A stretch of 64,000 nucleotides of DNA from Dyadobacter endophyticus (lineage in GTDB: Bacteria; Bacteroidota; Bacteroidia; Cytophagales; Spirosomataceae). Below the pieces are notes generated by a model. It was not told the DNA's origin, searched no databases, and saw only the letters and a list, made by a program, of their open reading frames with translations. Shown one piece after another: positions 16,233-26,110 of this stretch. The translations under genes and the position numbers were made by a program. The number at the start of each line of letters is the position of its first letter. Positions within the stretch are counted from its first letter, which is position 1. The stretch covers positions 2,728,426 through 2,792,425 of the forward strand of contig NZ_BMIA01000001.1 in the NCBI RefSeq assembly GCF_014641595.1, written 5' to 3'.

Positions 16233-18856
16233 AAAAATCAAAACGCGGCTGTCCCACTCCTCCCGTTTGGGCTACATTGCTTCTGAGGATGTTCTGTGAC
16301 GCATATCTGATCAATGAATTGGAGGACGATCTGAATCAGCTGTTCGAGGAACGGGTGAGGGCCGCTGGTGTGCGCAGGGCCAGGTGGCGTTACATTCAGG
16401 ATGTGTTGAGTCTGATGCGTCCCGCTCTTCTCAGGTCGAAGTCAAATCACTACCCAAACCCCAGCCATACAGATATGTTACAAAACTACATCAAGGTCGC
16501 CTTTCGCAATCTGGTCAAAAACAGGACCTATTCGTTCATCAACATATTCGGGTTATCCATTGGAATGACGACGGCAATTTTAGTTGGCCTTTGGATATGG
16601 GACGAACTTTCCTACAACAAATATCACAAGCATTACGACCGCATTGCGCGCGTTATGCAGCATCAGACCTACAATGGCGTGACCAATACGACCGTTGCAA
16701 CGCCATTGCCCATGCGAACGGCGCTGCAAAACGATCACGGCAGTGACTTCACCTACATCGTTTCGTCATCCTGGACGAGGGACTACGTACTGGCATTTGG
16801 TGAAAAGAAAATTTCCCGAAAAGGTAATTGTGTCGAGCCGGATTTCCCCATGATGATGTCGCTCAAAATGCTCCGGGGCACGGCGGCGGACTTTTCTAAT
16901 ACCACATCTGCATTGCTCTCTGAATCCGTTGCAAAAGCCTTGTTCGGCAGCGGGGATCCATTGAATAAAATCATCAGAGTCGACAACAAGAAGCATTTCA
17001 AAGTAGCCGGCGTGTACGAGGACCTGCCCCATTCAACTGAATTCCGGGACGCATCCATTTTGCTTCCATGGAAGTTTTTCCTGGAAGAAGAACCTTGGGT
17101 TAAACGATCCGAGACCAATTGGGGCAACAACTCATTCTTATTATTAGCGCAAATTGCCGCCGACAAAAGTTTTGAACAGATAAACGCTAAAATCAAGAAT
17201 ATCAAGGCCCGGCACGCGAAAGAAGAAGCGCGATTCGATCCCCAGGCCTTTCTTCATCCCATGAGCAGCTGGCATTTATATTCAGAGTGGGAAAATGGCC
17301 GGCCTGTGCGCGGCCGGATCCAGTATGTGTGGCTGTTTGGATTGATCGGTGCTTTTGTGATGTTGCTGGCTTGTATCAACTTCATGAACCTCGCCACAGC
17401 CCGTTCACAGAAGCGCGCCAAAGAAGTCGGTGTCCGCAAAGTCGTTGGGTCGGTACGGAGTCAATTGGTCACCCAGTTTTTCAGTGAGTCGATTTTGATG
17501 GCTTCGATGGCCGCTATTATCGCCCTATTTCTCGTGCAGATATCCTTACCCTTATTTAATCAGATCGCCGACAAGCAAATACTTTTCCCCTGGCATAGTT
17601 TAAAAAGCTGGCTGCTGGGTGTAGGCTTTACCTTCCTTATCGGATTGCTGGCCGGCAGTTATCCGGCACTTTACTTATCGGGCTTCCGGCCGGTTAAGGT
17701 GCTTAAAGGCACTTTTCGGGCTGGCCGCTTTGCAGCTTTGCCACGCCAGGCATTGGTGGTGGTTCAATTTACGGTGTCTATCACTCTGGTGATCGGCACG
17801 GTGATCGTGCTTCGCCAGATCCGGCACGCCAAAGATCGCCCGGTCGGTTTCGACCGGGCCGGATTGTTGTCTATCGCTATCAACACCGCTGACCTCCAAG
17901 ATCACTCGCGCGCCCTTTTGCAGGAATTAGAGTATACCGGCGTAGCAATAAATGCAGGCAAATCTTCCAGCCCGACCTCTGAGGTTTGGAGCAGTGACGC
18001 GAGTTTTAGCTGGCCCGGCAAAGACCCTAATCAACCAGGCGACCTGGGAACGGTAGGCGTCACGCACGGCTATGGGAAAACGGTTGGCTGGCAGTTAAAG
18101 CAAGGCCGTGATTTTTCAACTAATTTTTCCACTGACAATCTTGGCATGGTTATTAATGAAAGCGCCGCTAAATTCATGGGTTTGAAAAATGCCATTGGCA
18201 CGAAAATCGATTGGAATAATGAGCAATACACTATAATCGGGATGATTAGCGATGTGATCACAGGGTCACCTTTTATGCCTATTCAACCCACCGTCTTTAT
18301 GCTTAAGGAAGATTGGGCGGCATTTATCCACATCAGACTTAACCCATCTCTCGATGCTCGGCAGGCGTTGGCTAGACTGGAAGCAATTTTTAAAAAGTAT
18401 AACCCCGGAAGTCCATTCGAATACAGTTTTGCCAGCCAGGAATACGACCTGAAATTTAGCACCGAAGAGCGCATCGGAACGCTTTCAACTATATTCTCCT
18501 CCTTAGCCATTTTCATCAGCTGCCTGGGCCTATTCGGATTAACATTATTTTTTGCGGAGCAGCGTCAAAAAGAAATAAGTATTCGTAAAGTGCTTGGGGC
18601 GTCCGTTGGAAGTTTATGGCAAATGCTTTCCAAAGACTTCCTGATGCTGGTCGTGATCGCCTGCGTCATAGCCATACCTGTTGCTTTCACCATCATGCGT
18701 GACTGGCTGGAACAGTACGCCTATCGTACGAACCTTTCGTGGTGGATTTTCGTCACCACCTTTCTGGGCGCGCTGCTTGTCACCATGCTTACGGTTAGTT
18801 TTCAAGCTTTGAGAGCTTCACTACTGAACCCCGTGAAGACTTTACGCGAGCAATAA
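16229..18856 (+). CDS. FtsX/MacB-type ABC transporter permease with prefix domain
   Basis: 875 residues. Residues about 5-80 are the 'permease prefix' domain (PVWATLLLRMF...ELEDDLNQLFEER). Then comes a MacB-like permease with two FtsX modules: first membrane helix near 105-125, extracytoplasmic MacB_PCD region, FtsX helices about 375-500, a second periplasmic region, and final helices about 755-870. Each FtsX module carries the coupling motif: KRAKEVGVRKVVGS and QKEISIRKVLGAS. It needs an ATPase subunit not encoded next to it. It may export lipids or peptides or act in envelope stress. ATG 16229 overlaps the padR stop. Confidence 0.92.
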   Translation: MKKSKRGCPTPPVWATLLLRMFCDAYLINELEDDLNQLFEERVRAAGVRRARWRYIQDVLSLMRPALLRSKSNHYPNPSHTDMLQNYIKVAFRNLVKNRTYSFINIFGLSIGMTTAILVGLWIWDELSYNKYHKHYDRIARVMQHQTYNGVTNTTVATPLPMRTALQNDHGSDFTYIVSSSWTRDYVLAFGEKKISRKGNCVEPDFPMMMSLKMLRGTAADFSNTTSALLSESVAKALFGSGDPLNKIIRVDNKKHFKVAGVYEDLPHSTEFRDASILLPWKFFLEEEPWVKRSETNWGNNSFLLLAQIAADKSFEQINAKIKNIKARHAKEEARFDPQAFLHPMSSWHLYSEWENGRPVRGRIQYVWLFGLIGAFVMLLACINFMNLATARSQKRAKEVGVRKVVGSVRSQLVTQFFSESILMASMAAIIALFLVQISLPLFNQIADKQILFPWHSLKSWLLGVGFTFLIGLLAGSYPALYLSGFRPVKVLKGTFRAGRFAALPRQALVVVQFTVSITLVIGTVIVLRQIRHAKDRPVGFDRAGLLSIAINTADLQDHSRALLQELEYTGVAINAGKSSSPTSEVWSSDASFSWPGKDPNQPGDLGTVGVTHGYGKTVGWQLKQGRDFSTNFSTDNLGMVINESAAKFMGLKNAIGTKIDWNNEQYTIIGMISDVITGSPFMPIQPTVFMLKEDWAAFIHIRLNPSLDARQALARLEAIFKKYNPGSPFEYSFASQEYDLKFSTEERIGTLSTIFSSLAIFISCLGLFGLTLFFAEQRQKEISIRKVLGASVGSLWQMLSKDFLMLVVIACVIAIPVAFTIMRDWLEQYAYRTNLSWWIFVTTFLGALLVTMLTVSFQALRASLLNPVKTLREQ

Positions 18857-19077
18857 CTTATCGACAGGCCCACGCATCCAACCACTTTCCGGTACTCTGC
18901 AACCAGGTAGATTTTTTAATAAAGGTCTATGTGGGTAAGACGCCATTTTCAAAAAAATCGGATGGCAGGTAACTTTTTTTGCCTATTTCTCAAAAACAGG
19001 TAGGGTATTGTTATCAAATTCTGTCTCTGTAACAAATGGTATACTAAATATTGGTCAGTTTGGAAAAGACGCAGAAT

Positions 19078-19734
19078 ATGAGTTTGACTGAACCTTTGCG
19101 GGAAAGTATTTTGATGCAGGCAAATTCCGAAAACAGTCAGGACACAGGTTCGGAGTTGCCTGTCGACAAGGAGTTTTTTATTAAAAGCGTATTTCAAACA
19201 GATGTCAAAAAGGGATACGACCTGTTATTCCGCCACTACTACGCGCCGCTATGCAGCCATGCCGTCAGGTACGTATATTCCAAAGAGGTAGCTGAGGATA
19301 TCGTTTCTGAAACATTTTTATCGTTTTGGAAAAAGAGTGTGCATGAGCATATCACCACTTCGTTTCGCGCTTACCTGTTTGTGTCGGTGCGAAACAAATG
19401 TTTCAGCTATCTGAAGTGGGAATTAAGGAATGAAATAGCCGAAGAACTTGAAGACGCAACGCTCGTATCGGTACATATGCAGCCCGACCGTCTGATGGAG
19501 TTTGACGAACTCTATATGAAAATCGAGCGGATTATCGCCGGGTTTCCCGCTCAAAATCAGAAAGTCTTTTTGATGAGCCGCTTCGGCGGAAAGTCCTATC
19601 AGGAAATAGCCGACAAGCTTCAGATCTCAAAAAAGGCCGTCGAGGCACATATCAGCAAAGCACTTGTCGAACTGCGGAAAGCGCTCAGAAGCTACAACCT
19701 GATGATTATCGCGGGCCTTTCAGAATTGTTTTAA
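19078..19734 (+). CDS. ECF-type RNA polymerase sigma-70 factor (locus 1)
   Basis: 218 residues. Region 2 contains LLFRHYYAPLCSHAVRYV and EVAEDIVSETFLSFW (about 50-95); region 4 contains GKSYQEIADKLQISKKAVEAHISKAL (about 170-200). The start at 19078 is the first ATG; an in-frame TTG at 19051 is possible. It is followed after 64 bp by a FecR-type anti-sigma gene and then SusC/SusD, the standard arrangement for TonB-dependent surface signalling. It should direct transcription of this locus when released from FecR. Confidence 0.93.
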   Translation: MSLTEPLRESILMQANSENSQDTGSELPVDKEFFIKSVFQTDVKKGYDLLFRHYYAPLCSHAVRYVYSKEVAEDIVSETFLSFWKKSVHEHITTSFRAYLFVSVRNKCFSYLKWELRNEIAEELEDATLVSVHMQPDRLMEFDELYMKIERIIAGFPAQNQKVFLMSRFGGKSYQEIADKLQISKKAVEAHISKALVELRKALRSYNLMIIAGLSELF

Positions 19735-19798
19735 CCCAGAATCTGTGGGCCGACAGAGGTCCCCTATTCCTCTGCCCCATGGCTAAAAAGATTAAAAA

Positions 19799-20794
19799 AT
19801 GAAACCAGAATTGACGAAACATACTGTCTTCACCTACTTTTCGGGAGATGCAACCACTCTGCAGAAACAAATAATAGCAGATTGGCTTGCCGAGGGACGA
19901 AATGCGGAGACCTACTTTGAATGGCTGGAAGAATGGGAAAGGAGCCAGCTCCAGTTTCAGCCCGATACATCGGCAGCCTTGCTTGTAGTTACGGAGAAAT
20001 TGGCCTGCGAGCATGAGCCTGCACCACATCAACCGGTACTTCTCGCCAGGAAAGCTTCCATAAGGACGGTTATGCTCTGGGCGGCAGCCAGCCTGTTCAT
20101 AGTGGGGTTGGGCTCGTACCTGGGCAGGGACTTTTTGATGTACCGCACCTACGAAACTGCCTTTGGCGAGGTGAACAGGTTCCGTCTGGCAGACAGCAGT
20201 GTCGTATTCCTGAATGCAAATTCGACCTTGAAAGTCCCCAGATGGGGTTTTGGCAAAGCCACCCGGCATGTGTACCTGCAAGGCGAAGCCGAGTTCTCAA
20301 TACGACATACCATTGACCACCAATACTTTAAAGTCCACAACGCGGACAATAGCCTGATTACCGTACTCGGGACCGAGTTTGTCGTCTACACAAATCCGAA
20401 GCAAACTAACGTGGTACTCAACAAAGGCAAGGTCGAGCTTTCTTCAAATGCCGGCGAAAAGCCCCTTACCATGCTGCCGGGAGATCGTGCAACCATCGGA
20501 AAAAGCGGAGAAATAAAGGTTGAGAAACTGTCCGAAGCGCAACTCGCGCAGCACTCGGCATGGAAGCAACACCGGTTTGTCTTTCATGATACGCCTTTGC
20601 GGGAAGTTGCCGCGAAGATTCACGAGGTGTTTGGGGTGGTAGTGAAAATAAACGACAACAAACTCGCGGCCCGGACCGCAACGGGCTCATTCCCTGCAGA
20701 GAATGCCGAAGAGCTGCTTTCAAACATGTCCTATATGTACAGCTTTGAAATAATGAAGGCCGAAAACAAGATCATACTGATTCCTAACCCTTAA
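19799..20794 (+). CDS. FecR family anti-sigma factor (locus 1)
   Basis: 331 residues in one-pass topology: cytoplasmic sigma-binding N-terminus (about 1-80), a membrane helix near 83-102 (LWAAASLFIVGLGSYLG), periplasmic FecR domain (about 120-215, with YLQGEAEFSI and VLGTEFVVY) and a C-terminal DUF4974 domain (about 255-331, FHDTPLREVAAKIHEVFGV). It holds the sigma factor inactive until the SusC STN domain signals substrate. It lies between its sigma gene and the SusC gene (28 bp gap). Confidence 0.93.
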   Translation: MKPELTKHTVFTYFSGDATTLQKQIIADWLAEGRNAETYFEWLEEWERSQLQFQPDTSAALLVVTEKLACEHEPAPHQPVLLARKASIRTVMLWAAASLFIVGLGSYLGRDFLMYRTYETAFGEVNRFRLADSSVVFLNANSTLKVPRWGFGKATRHVYLQGEAEFSIRHTIDHQYFKVHNADNSLITVLGTEFVVYTNPKQTNVVLNKGKVELSSNAGEKPLTMLPGDRATIGKSGEIKVEKLSEAQLAQHSAWKQHRFVFHDTPLREVAAKIHEVFGVVVKINDNKLAARTATGSFPAENAEELLSNMSYMYSFEIMKAENKIILIPNP

Positions 20795-20822
20795 TTATTG
20801 TTTCATCCTAACCTGCCGATTT

Positions 20823-23800
20823 ATGAATTTAAAGTTACAGCTGATAAGGTTTTTCTGCCTTTGTCTTGCAAGCGGCGCAATTCCAAATCCGGTTCAGAGC
20901 CAGCTCCTTGCCGATTCGAAGGCGATTTCGCGCCAGTCGGACACGAGGCCGCAGTTGAAGGAGCTGGCAGATATGCTGTTGATACTTAAAGACAAATATC
21001 AGGTGGATTTGCTCTTTGAGGAGAAAATCCTGCATAAGATCATGGTTCCGGCCAATAGTATCCGTCCATCGGCGTCCTTCGAAGCCAACCTGGAATTTCT
21101 GCTGGAGTCCACAGGGATACGATTCAGGAAGGTGAAGAAGGGCACCTATGTGCTGCTGGACGAAAAAATAAATCCTGCACCGATACAAAAAACACCGGGG
21201 GGTATTTCCGGTCAGCCGGCGGAGGGCAGCACCGTGAAGGCGTTGGAGCTTATGGGGAGAAAGATCAGGGAATTTTCGAAAACTAACGCGGATGTGCCTA
21301 TTACCGGCCGTGTTACGGATGAAAAAGGGGAAGTACTTCCCGGTGTGAATATCACGGTGAAGGGTACTTTACGTGGAATATCGGCGGATGCGTCCGGCAA
21401 TTACAGCCTGATGGTACCCGCAGGCGACGTAACGCTCGTTTTTTCCTTTGTCGGGTATGTAACCCAGGAAGTACAGCTTGCCAACCGCAAAACCCTCGAT
21501 GTGATCCTGCGCCCGAACAATCAAAACCTGGACGAGGTAGTGGTCGTCGCCTTCGGGACCCAGCGGAAAGAAAGTATCGTTGGGGCGATTTCGACGATTT
21601 CTGCAAGCGACCTGAAAGTACCCGTCAGCAAGCTGAGCAATGCGCTGGCCGGTCAGATCGCGGGTATCGTCTCGGTCCAGGGAAGCGGCGAACCCGGCTC
21701 AGGGTCGAGTTTCTGGATTCGCGGCATCAGCAGTTTCGGCGCCAACAACACGCCACTGATCCTGGTAGATGGTATCCAGCGCTCTATGGACCTGGTCGAC
21801 CCGGAGGATATAGAATCGTTTTCAATCCTGAAAGATGCCAGCGCAACCGCCGTTTATGGGGTAAGAGGTGCAAACGGCATTGTCCTGATCACCACGAAAA
21901 AGGGTAAATATTCTGATAAGCCAACCATTAATGTCCGCTACGAAAGGGGCTTTCTTGCCCCCACGAGGTTGCCCAAGCTGGCCAATGCAAGCCAGTGGAT
22001 GGATTACTATAACGACATCAGTTATGACGCAAACGGATCCACCCCTTTCCCCGATCATATCAAACAGAAATATCTCTCGGGCGAAGATCCGGACCTTTAT
22101 CCTAACGTAGACTGGATGAAGACGATTTACAAAGACGCGACAACCAGCAACCGCTTGAACCTGAATGTATCGGGTGGCGGCAGGATCGCCCGGTATTATG
22201 TTTCCGGTTCGTATTACAATGAAAACGGCCTTTTCAATCCGGTCGTCAGCAAGTCGTACAACCCTTCGGTGAGTTACAACAAATTCACCTTCCGGTCAAA
22301 CCTGGATGTCGACATTACCAAATCCACAGAATTAAGCCTTAACCTGTCGAATACCTACGAAAATAAGAATCGCCTGGGAGTCAACATGGATGCCATGTAT
22401 GTAATGGTAATGACAACGCCGCCTATTTCCATTCCGCCTTATTATTCCGATGGTACGCATGCCCAGCCGCTGGTCGGTGCCAATCCCTACTATTCGCTGA
22501 ACTCCACGGGCTATTCCCAGGATTTCTGGAATACGTCGCAGTCGCTGATGAGCCTCACGCAGGACCTGGGTGATTTTTTGCTGCCGGGTTTAAAATTCAA
22601 TATCAAGTTTTCATGGGATGCGACCAATGAATCGACCCTGGACAAAAGAAAAAATCCGGCGACTTACTACGCAACAGGCCGTGACGATAACGGGCGGCTT
22701 ATCCTCCATAAGAACACCGACGGAAGCGATTATCTGTCATTGGCGAGATCCAACCGCGGCACGAAAACGACCAATCTCGAATCGTCGCTGAACTACGACA
22801 ATGCATTTGGCGATCATCGCATAGGAGGATTGTTTCTATTTACCAGAAGAGAACATACCAACAATTTTCCTGGCGATTACATCCAGGCGTTCCCCTACCG
22901 CAACATCGGCATTGCGGGGCGGGTGACCTACGCCTTTCAAAACAAGCTCTTCTTCGACGGCAACTTCGGCTACAACGGCTCGGAGAACTTCGCTCCTGCC
23001 CACCGTTTCGGTTTCTTTCCCTCGATCGGCATCGGATATAACCTGAGCAGGGAGAAATTCTTTCAGAACCTGTTCCCGGCGGTTAACCTGATGAAGTTCC
23101 GGGGTTCTCACGGGTATATCGGAAACGACCAGATTGGCGGCGACCGCCGGTTTGCCTACAACTCGGAAATGAAGTATTCCAATTCATACACCTTTGGAAC
23201 AACCGGCCAGAAATACATTACCGGTATTGCCACGGGAAACCCGGGGAACCCCAATGTCGCCTGGGAAGAAGCGATCAAAACCAATATCGGATTTGAGCTG
23301 GGTATTTGGGATAAGCTAAAATTGCAGGTCGATTATTTCAACGAGCGCCGCGACGGGATCTACATTTTACAACAAAGTGTGCCATCGGTGGTGGGGATCA
23401 ATGTAGCGCAGTATGTGAACCTGGGGCAAATGGCGAACCGGGGCGTGGACGGCTCTGTCGAATACAGTTATGTGAAGGGCGACTGGCTGCTTTCGGCCCG
23501 CGGCAACTTCTCCTACAACCGCAACAAGGTGATTTACAATGATTCACCAACCCCGATATACGGCTACCAGGAAATTGCGGGACAAGCCTACGATCAGCAA
23601 TTCGGATTGGTTTCAATGGGACTATTTAAGTCAGTGGAAGATATTGAACAAAGCCCCGTCCAGAAGTTCGGGTCGGTCGTGCCCGGTGATATCAAGTTCA
23701 AGGATATCAACGGGGATGGTGTGGTAGACAGCTACGACAGGATAGCCATCGGACGGACCACCGTGCCAGAACTATCCTATGGTTTCGGATTGAGCGCCAA

Positions 23801-24257
23801 ATATAAACAATTCGACCTGTCGGCATTTTTTCAGGGAACAGGGCACGTGACCAGGATCATTGGCGGAGACCCGGTGCAAGGACCTCAGGGAAGTATCCTC
23901 GTAAACGGGCAGATCCTGGCCGACGCGGCCGAGAAAAGATGGAGCCTGCACAACCAGAACCCGAATGCCGAGTACGCGCGGATGTCCCTGGCTTACAATG
24001 AAAACAACCGGCAGGCGTCTACCTTTTATCAGAGAGACATGAGCTTCATCCGATTAAAGAACGCCGAAGTGGGTTATACCGTGCCGAAACGGATTGTCAA
24101 CAAGGCGAAAATCTCCAACGTGCGCATTTACGCACAGGCAGTCAACCTGTTCACTTTCAGCAAATTCAAACTTTGGGACCCCGAATTAAATGCAAGCTTC
24201 GGGAACATCTACCCGCAAATGAAAACGGTAAGCTTTGGAGCAAGTCTTAATTTTTAA
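20823..24257 (+). CDS. SusC/RagA family TonB-dependent transporter with STN domain (locus 1)
   Basis: 1144 residues. Signal sequence (about 1-27), STN signalling domain (about 45-115), carboxypeptidase-like beta domain (about 160-235, ITGRVTDEKGEVLPGVNITVKGT), TonB plug (about 240-350, with VYGVRGANGIVLITTKKG) and a 22-strand barrel ending in the terminal phenylalanine (ASLNF). It imports an oligomer across the outer membrane together with the SusD lipoprotein encoded next. The STN domain implies signalling to FecR encoded upstream. The substrate cannot be predicted from sequence, and no degradative enzyme is linked. Confidence 0.94.
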   Translation: MNLKLQLIRFFCLCLASGAIPNPVQSQLLADSKAISRQSDTRPQLKELADMLLILKDKYQVDLLFEEKILHKIMVPANSIRPSASFEANLEFLLESTGIRFRKVKKGTYVLLDEKINPAPIQKTPGGISGQPAEGSTVKALELMGRKIREFSKTNADVPITGRVTDEKGEVLPGVNITVKGTLRGISADASGNYSLMVPAGDVTLVFSFVGYVTQEVQLANRKTLDVILRPNNQNLDEVVVVAFGTQRKESIVGAISTISASDLKVPVSKLSNALAGQIAGIVSVQGSGEPGSGSSFWIRGISSFGANNTPLILVDGIQRSMDLVDPEDIESFSILKDASATAVYGVRGANGIVLITTKKGKYSDKPTINVRYERGFLAPTRLPKLANASQWMDYYNDISYDANGSTPFPDHIKQKYLSGEDPDLYPNVDWMKTIYKDATTSNRLNLNVSGGGRIARYYVSGSYYNENGLFNPVVSKSYNPSVSYNKFTFRSNLDVDITKSTELSLNLSNTYENKNRLGVNMDAMYVMVMTTPPISIPPYYSDGTHAQPLVGANPYYSLNSTGYSQDFWNTSQSLMSLTQDLGDFLLPGLKFNIKFSWDATNESTLDKRKNPATYYATGRDDNGRLILHKNTDGSDYLSLARSNRGTKTTNLESSLNYDNAFGDHRIGGLFLFTRREHTNNFPGDYIQAFPYRNIGIAGRVTYAFQNKLFFDGNFGYNGSENFAPAHRFGFFPSIGIGYNLSREKFFQNLFPAVNLMKFRGSHGYIGNDQIGGDRRFAYNSEMKYSNSYTFGTTGQKYITGIATGNPGNPNVAWEEAIKTNIGFELGIWDKLKLQVDYFNERRDGIYILQQSVPSVVGINVAQYVNLGQMANRGVDGSVEYSYVKGDWLLSARGNFSYNRNKVIYNDSPTPIYGYQEIAGQAYDQQFGLVSMGLFKSVEDIEQSPVQKFGSVVPGDIKFKDINGDGVVDSYDRIAIGRTTVPELSYGFGLSAKYKQFDLSAFFQGTGHVTRIIGGDPVQGPQGSILVNGQILADAAEKRWSLHNQNPNAEYARMSLAYNENNRQASTFYQRDMSFIRLKNAEVGYTVPKRIVNKAKISNVRIYAQAVNLFTFSKFKLWDPELNASFGNIYPQMKTVSFGASLNF

Positions 24258-24267
24258 TACCACCAAC

Positions 24268-26106
24268 ATGAGAAACTTTTCCATCATATTTGTCCTGTTA
24301 TTAAGTGTGATCGCCTTCACGTCTTGCAGCGACTACCTCTCGGTAGAGTTGAAGAATGCGCTTACACTCGAAGAAACTTTCAATAAAAGGGCTACTACTG
24401 AGGCTTATCTTGCTCAGGTTTACAGCTTTTTGCCCGATGACTCCGACATGGTTGGCGGCGAAGCCTCCGTCGTTCCCAGATCGGACGAAGGCATGTTCTC
24501 CTGGTTGTCGGGCGTGTCGTGGCTCAATATGAACAACGGCTCATGGGGACCTACCACGTCGTCTTATGTAACCTGGAAAAATAGCTACACCGGTATTAAC
24601 CAGGCAACAATCTTCATGAATAATGTCGATAAGAACGTGGAGATTGGCCCTGCCGAAAAGGAAGTAATGAAGGCCGAAGCCCGTTTTATCCGCGCGTTTC
24701 TGTACTTCAACCTGCTGCGGAAATATGGTCCCGTATATATCTGGGGAGACAAGGATCCCGATATTTCCATACGGCCGGAGTCGGTGGACCGTCACACAAC
24801 CGAGGAAAACTTCGCATTCATCTTGTCGGAATTTGACAAATGCATAAGCGTCCTGCCCGTAACGATCACCGAGGACGCCTGGGCGGGACGGGTTACGAAA
24901 GGGGCTGTGCTCGCTGCCAAAACCCGTGCTACGCTTTATGCCGCACGTCCGCTTTTTAACGGCGCCGAGTTTCTCAAAGGAATGGTCAACAAGGAAGGTA
25001 AACATATCTTTCCTGAAAACGCCGATCCGGGAAAATGGGAAACCGCCGCGCGAACAGCGAAAGAGCTGATCGACATGAACCAGTACGCATTGTACACGGA
25101 CAATAGCGAAACAGACCCCATGCGCAAGGCGATCAAATCTTACCAGGGTATATTTTTCAAATTCTGGAATTCGGAAGTGATTTGGGGCCGTTGGCTCGGT
25201 GCCGCGAATGCATGGGTCGTGAGGGCCAACCCGCCAAGAGTGGTCAAAGAGGGTTACGGTGGATATTCGCCGTCTCTCAAATTGGTCGATACTTATCCAA
25301 TGGCGGCCAGCGGGCGCTATCCGGTGACGGGTTACGATGCGAATGGCTATCCGGTCATAGATCCGAAAGCGGGTTATCGCGAAGAAGGCTTTACGCCCGG
25401 CTACATCCATCCGGTCGACAACTGGAAACCCGTCAGGGCGCACAACAGCACGGTCGGCCGCGATGCGCGTTTTTATGCTTCCATTCTTGCCAATGGGTTC
25501 AACTGGTACAATCGCGGGGCCGGCGACAAGGTCGTTACATTTCATACCGGCGGCACTTCGGGTTACCAGGCTTCGGGAGATTGCGTGAAGGCAGGCTACC
25601 TGTTCAGGAGAATGAGTGACCCGAATAACAATACCGAAAACGGACAATGGGGACAATTCTGCTGGCCTATGTTCAGGTTGGCGGAGATCTACCTCAGCTA
25701 TGCCGAGGCCTGCAATGAAAAACCGCAGCGGAATGAAGCGGATGCCTTGCTTTACATCAATAAGGTCAGAAACCGGAGCGGATTGAACAATTTACAGGTA
25801 GCATATCCGGAGGTAATCGGGAACCAGTCGCTACTGCGGGAGTTGATCCGCAAAGAGCGCATGGTAGAAATGGCCTTCGAATCGCACCGCTACCACGACG
25901 CCCGCACATGGCTTATTGCAGAGAAGGAATTTGTTGGTCCCAATTATACCAGAAACGTTGCTGCGACCAACTATGACGATTCGTGGAAGCGCTCCTCGAC
26001 ATTATTTCCCGGCACCAGGGTCTTTGAAAAGAAACATTACTTCTTCCCTATTAACCAGGAGCAGTTGAACGAAATGAAAAACTTCACACAAAATTATGGA
26101 TGGTAG
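24268..26106 (+). CDS. SusD/RagB family outer-membrane lipoprotein (locus 1)
   Basis: 612 residues. The lipoprotein signal MRNFSIIFVLLLSVIAFTSC ends with the lipobox cysteine at residue 20, followed by SDYLSVE as in other SusD proteins. Helical TPR-like segments (LRKYGPVYIWGD, IYLSYAEACNE, RKERMVEMAFESHRYHDARTW) are diagnostic. It binds the ligand on the cell surface and caps the SusC barrel. ATG 24268 gives the signal; it begins 10 bp after the SusC stop, so the two are coupled. Confidence 0.94.
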   Translation: MRNFSIIFVLLLSVIAFTSCSDYLSVELKNALTLEETFNKRATTEAYLAQVYSFLPDDSDMVGGEASVVPRSDEGMFSWLSGVSWLNMNNGSWGPTTSSYVTWKNSYTGINQATIFMNNVDKNVEIGPAEKEVMKAEARFIRAFLYFNLLRKYGPVYIWGDKDPDISIRPESVDRHTTEENFAFILSEFDKCISVLPVTITEDAWAGRVTKGAVLAAKTRATLYAARPLFNGAEFLKGMVNKEGKHIFPENADPGKWETAARTAKELIDMNQYALYTDNSETDPMRKAIKSYQGIFFKFWNSEVIWGRWLGAANAWVVRANPPRVVKEGYGGYSPSLKLVDTYPMAASGRYPVTGYDANGYPVIDPKAGYREEGFTPGYIHPVDNWKPVRAHNSTVGRDARFYASILANGFNWYNRGAGDKVVTFHTGGTSGYQASGDCVKAGYLFRRMSDPNNNTENGQWGQFCWPMFRLAEIYLSYAEACNEKPQRNEADALLYINKVRNRSGLNNLQVAYPEVIGNQSLLRELIRKERMVEMAFESHRYHDARTWLIAEKEFVGPNYTRNVAATNYDDSWKRSSTLFPGTRVFEKKHYFFPINQEQLNEMKNFTQNYGW

Positions 26107-26110
26107 CCAC

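Noticed and set aside
24541..25656. A 371-codon minus-strand open frame
   Set aside because: It is fully antisense to the SusD gene of locus 1 and has no recognisable domain; the long frame reflects GC-rich codon bias.
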